Part shown: in pieces, positions 60,864-64,000 of the stretch | Layout of the letters: the number at the start of each line of letters is the position of its first letter | How positions within the stretch are numbered: position 1 is the first letter of the stretch | DNA from: Chimonanthus salicifolius | Taxonomy: Eukaryota > Streptophyta > Magnoliopsida > Laurales > Calycanthaceae | Direction: 5' to 3' | Length of the DNA stretch: 64,000 nt | Assembly (NCBI GenBank): GCA_013350335.1 | Contig: CM023540.1 | Location: forward strand, 24,903,175-24,967,174 | Notes under the pieces: model-generated | Databases searched by the model: none | What the model was told of the DNA's origin: nothing | What the model saw: the letters and a program-made list of their open reading frames with translations, nothing else | Made by a program: the position numbers and the translations under genes

Positions 60864-61435
60864 TTTAGGAGCAATGTTATAAAATTGAATTGTATCGTAA
60901 ATCGTTAATAAATATTGAATTACAAATCGTGTATCTTAAATCGTAGAATTGTAAGATTCATAAGTGTTTTTCCTCAAAATATTTAATATATGAAATAACG
61001 TAAAATATATCTAAAATGTAATAACATGAGCAATTCTCTAACTTTCTTTTAATATGAAGTGAATTTTATGTAATTAGTTCATTAGAGCTCAAATTTTAAT
61101 GTTCCAAATTCCAAAAATATAAGACCATTATATAATTCAGCTATACTGTGAAAAGTCAAAATGAACTAAAAAATCTTCAAAAAATCAAATGGTCTTAAAT
61201 GCTCATCACCTCAAGCCTTAAAAACCATTAAAACAAAATGTTTCATGCTTTCACACTCCTAATAACTCCATAATTTTATTATTTATACGAATCGTAAGAT
61301 TTCTTGATAGATACGAATCGTTCCTCTTATCATATCGTATAAATTGTAAGATACGAATCGTTCCTCATATCATATCGTATGAATTGTAAGATACGAATCG
61401 TGTATTCTAAGATTTTAACAACCATGTTTAGGAGA
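60864..61435. mobile_element. Candidate Mutator-like MITE with 9-bp TSD
   Basis: tttaggagc (60864-60872) and tttaggaga (61427-61435) are an 8/9 TSD. The left end aatgttataaaattgaattg and the complement of the right end (catggttgttaaaatcttag) are loosely similar. The interior is rich in tacgaatcg/cgattcgta words, including a tandem pair at about 61309-61400. 554 bp, no frame. Confidence 0.5.
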
Positions 61436-63251
61436 GTGACGTTAATGAAGTTCCAAAAGGGGTTTTTTCCCTTTTTCTTTTAAATCCTGAGTAAAAGAAC
61501 ACCAAACAAAGATAGAAACAGAAGGGGCAAATTGACCCAACAACAAACACGAATAGATCCACAAAAGGGGCCAGTGTGGTGTTGACCATAGTTTCCATCA
61601 AGCTCGACTCTAACTTGACGTAATGTTAAGAAGTGGTGAACTCATTCAAGTTGGAGCGAAGATTGGGTGAGTCTGGTTCCAGACAAGGTTGAGAACTTTG
61701 ATGTCATGGAAGTCTGATAAATGCTTGAGTCTACATTTTAGACTATGGTGCTGGCCGGGTTATCAGTTTTGCCTGAACATCTACCTCACATTATGTTACG
61801 TACACCATGCGACAAGTAACAGTGCAACTTAATGATATCATGGAATCTCAGGTCCAAAGCAACATGAGCTCAAATCTAAGCGTGATGGTGACCAAATCAT
61901 ATACTCCAGTTTTGCATTGGATTCGATACTTAAAGGACCAAATTCATTGAGGTTACATCCTGTTACTGCATTGACTTGGCCTGTTGCCAACAATCAACAG
62001 TTTTAGAGGAGTTTGGGATTGTTGACTTACTTTAAGGAGACCATATTTATCATGGGTTGAGCCCCAAATAGCTAGGCGGGACAGGAAGAGGACTGACTTG
62101 AGTGAAACTTCTTTGTTTAGTTGTCATAGTTTTATGAGATGGACCATAAAAATAAATGGGTTAAAGCTTAAAAGCAAGCAAAATTTCAACGTTCGAAATC
62201 TCAAGACTAAAATAATCAGATGAAACTTGGATTTTATCCATCCACTTTTCTTGTCATCTTTGACTCATTCCAATTTCCAATCACTGATCTGTGGTTGAGT
62301 CCCCCCAAGTATAGAGGCTTTGCAAGTTTCTCTAGAGTTTCCGGTCACAAATGCATAGACCTTGCCAAAGAGTTTTATTAGGGAACCTCATTTATGCTTT
62401 GCTTTACATGCATCTCGAGTCGATTATGGGGCAGAAATTGTAAGAAAATCTCTGTTGGTACTCATTGCTTTACATGTATCCGTACCCCATGTAGTGTGGC
62501 TGATTACAGTTTTTTTTCCCAGAATTTGAGTGAACAAAGAATCCCCTCCAATTTGAACCCGTTCATTGATGTACGTGAATCGAAATGAGCATTATATTTT
62601 CATTCAACGTTCAGTGCATTCATCTATTGCCTATTGGTTCTTTCGGCAAAAATATCTCAAAAATTGTGTATTTGAATTGAAGTGTCTCCAAAACCTTTTA
62701 TTCAATTAGAGTACCTTATACGCCTAGTTAAACATTTTTAGATGAAAATGCCTCATGCACTTTCGCACGGTGTAGGGATGCTTTTAACATTTCACATTTC
62801 TCTGCATGCATTTAAGGTCATACGTACTCTTAGTTGACTACTGGGACGGTGTTGTGCAGCCTCATAAATAGCATTTATGTCCTTATGCACTTGTGCATAT
62901 TATTCAAATTGATATACCTTAATTTGTAGATGTTATTAAGTACATTTTGGCATTTCTTTACTTCACAGCAACAGCTTATTTTTCTTCATCTTAGTATTTT
63001 CTTTTACACCCTTTCACAACAGCGATCAATCTCTTTTCATCTTAATGAAATATCTTCGAAGAGTCTTAGAAATTTAACGGAGTTTTATTTTTTACAACTT
63101 TTTGTATAAACTAAGGCTGATATGTAAGACAATTTCATCTTTTATCATTAGTTCTCTTTTTTTTATCATTTTGATTGGTGCATAAACATGACTTTATGCA
63201 CTAAGTTTAGAGTTTATGCACTTGCTATCGAGTTTATATGCTAACTAACTT
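61436..63251. other. Intergenic stretch, nothing identified
   Basis: Downstream flank without a gene-like frame, terminal repeat or RNA gene that I can recognise. Short open frames only. Confidence 0.5.
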
Positions 63252-63411
63252 GATTATGTGCTAACTACGAGCTAGTGCATGATTGTTTCGGGTTTTATGC
63301 GCTAACTACAATCTAGCATATGACCGTTTAGATTTTATGTGCTAAATATGAGTTAGTGAATGACCGATTGTGTTTTATGAGCTAACTACGAGTTAGCTCA
63401 TGACCATTCGA
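63252..63411. repeat. 40-bp minisatellite, 4 units
   Basis: Units start at 63252, 63292, 63332 and 63372, each exactly 40 bp, consensus gttttatgtgctaactacga + gttagtgcatgaccgtttgg. Each unit centres on a dyad, ctaactacgagttag. Identity between units is roughly 75-85%. Confidence 0.88.
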
Positions 63412-63542
63412 GTTGTATACCCTAAAGATTAGATACATATGCTAGCAACTGATATAGTGCACTAGCGCATTATTCAATATGTATTAGTGTATGAGTCTGA
63501 AAATTAGCACGTCCATATGTACTAGGTCGTGTTACTGTGCAC

Positions 63543-63710
63543 CAGGGCCGACCCTGAGATCTCCTAAAAATCTCAGGGGCCCTAGATGGAGTGAGATTTC
63601 AGGGACCTTTTGTGACTTATATATTAAGGAGTTTAAGCGTGTGGGAGCCCTTTCTGTTTGGGGGCCTTAGACGGTGGCCTACGCCGCCAATGCACAAGGC
63701 CGACCATGCT
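63543..63710. mobile_element. Small MITE candidate with GGGCCGACC ends
   Basis: Starts cagggccgaccctgag and ends caaggccgaccatg. The interior has ggggccctag and gggggccttagacggtggcct, a layout seen in plant hAT-like miniature elements. TSD not resolved. Confidence 0.45.
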
Positions 63711-64000
63711 GTGCGCTAGCGCATATGCGCCACCAATAGTACTTCAATACATTGCAAAGTAAGACAACTCAATTATACATGTATCTAAAGAACTACAGAT
63801 ATGGATAAATGGAGTTTTAAAGGTGCATAAGGGATTTTTTCGTTAAAAATAATTGAGCAAGCATACAAGACAGTCTAACTGAATAAATAGCTTCTCGATG
63901 CACTACCACTCAAATTCACAAATTTTAAATTATTTTCAACAAAAAAATTACTTCATTTAAACTTTCTATACCATCTAGCATAAGCAAAAGTCAAAAATAT
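63711..64000. other. Window end, nothing identified
   Basis: AT-rich flank without recognisable features. Confidence 0.5.

Noticed and set aside
63252..63411. CRISPR-like array
   Set aside because: Repeats are directly adjacent without spacers, in a plant nuclear context.

Overview
The window is a piece of a flowering-plant nuclear genome. It is AT-rich and carries one gene with canonical plant splice sites whose introns are swollen by plant retrotransposons. It reads as eudicot-like, but no species can be fixed from the sequence.

The only host gene recognised is a plus-strand class XI myosin. It enters the window already inside the motor domain: the first exon seen (2783-2939) begins at the switch-I SRFGKF motif. 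It runs to a TAA stop at 60442-60444. I can place 33 exons totalling about 4.0 kb of coding sequence (about 1,330 residues) spread over about 57.7 kb. In order they encode the rest of the motor (switch II DIYGFE, actin-binding face, converter), six IQ motifs, a coiled coil, a variable linker, and the globular cargo-binding tail with the DIL region. From memory of the family, the tail and motor peptides fit the XI-F subgroup best. The P-loop and N-terminal exons (about 200 residues) lie upstream of the window.

Three exons (16, 27 and 29) each contain one surplus base that breaks the frame, while residues on both sides stay family-like. Either this allele is an early pseudogene or the assembly carries single-base insertion errors. 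One intron (after exon 9) has a GC-AG splice pair.

The introns hold a dense, nested transposon record. (1) At least 15 LINE (RTE/L1-type plant non-LTR) fragments lie in both orientations, recognised from RT, zf-RVT and RNase H peptides, 5' truncation, poly(A) tails and target-site duplications (TSDs). (2) A set of ultra-short inserts, only a few bases plus oligo(A), are flanked by 14-20 bp TSDs. (3) A tRNA-derived SINE family has four copies. (4) A TRIM element with two ~195 bp LTRs lies inside a LINE. (5) A Copia remnant contains a LINE and a SINE. (6) There are two non-autonomous Gypsy-type elements. (7) DNA elements include a side-by-side hAT pair, Mutator-like candidates and a foldback element with a long TA tract. 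Past the gene (60.9-64 kb) there is a candidate Mutator-like element, a 40-bp minisatellite and a small MITE candidate; I see no second gene.
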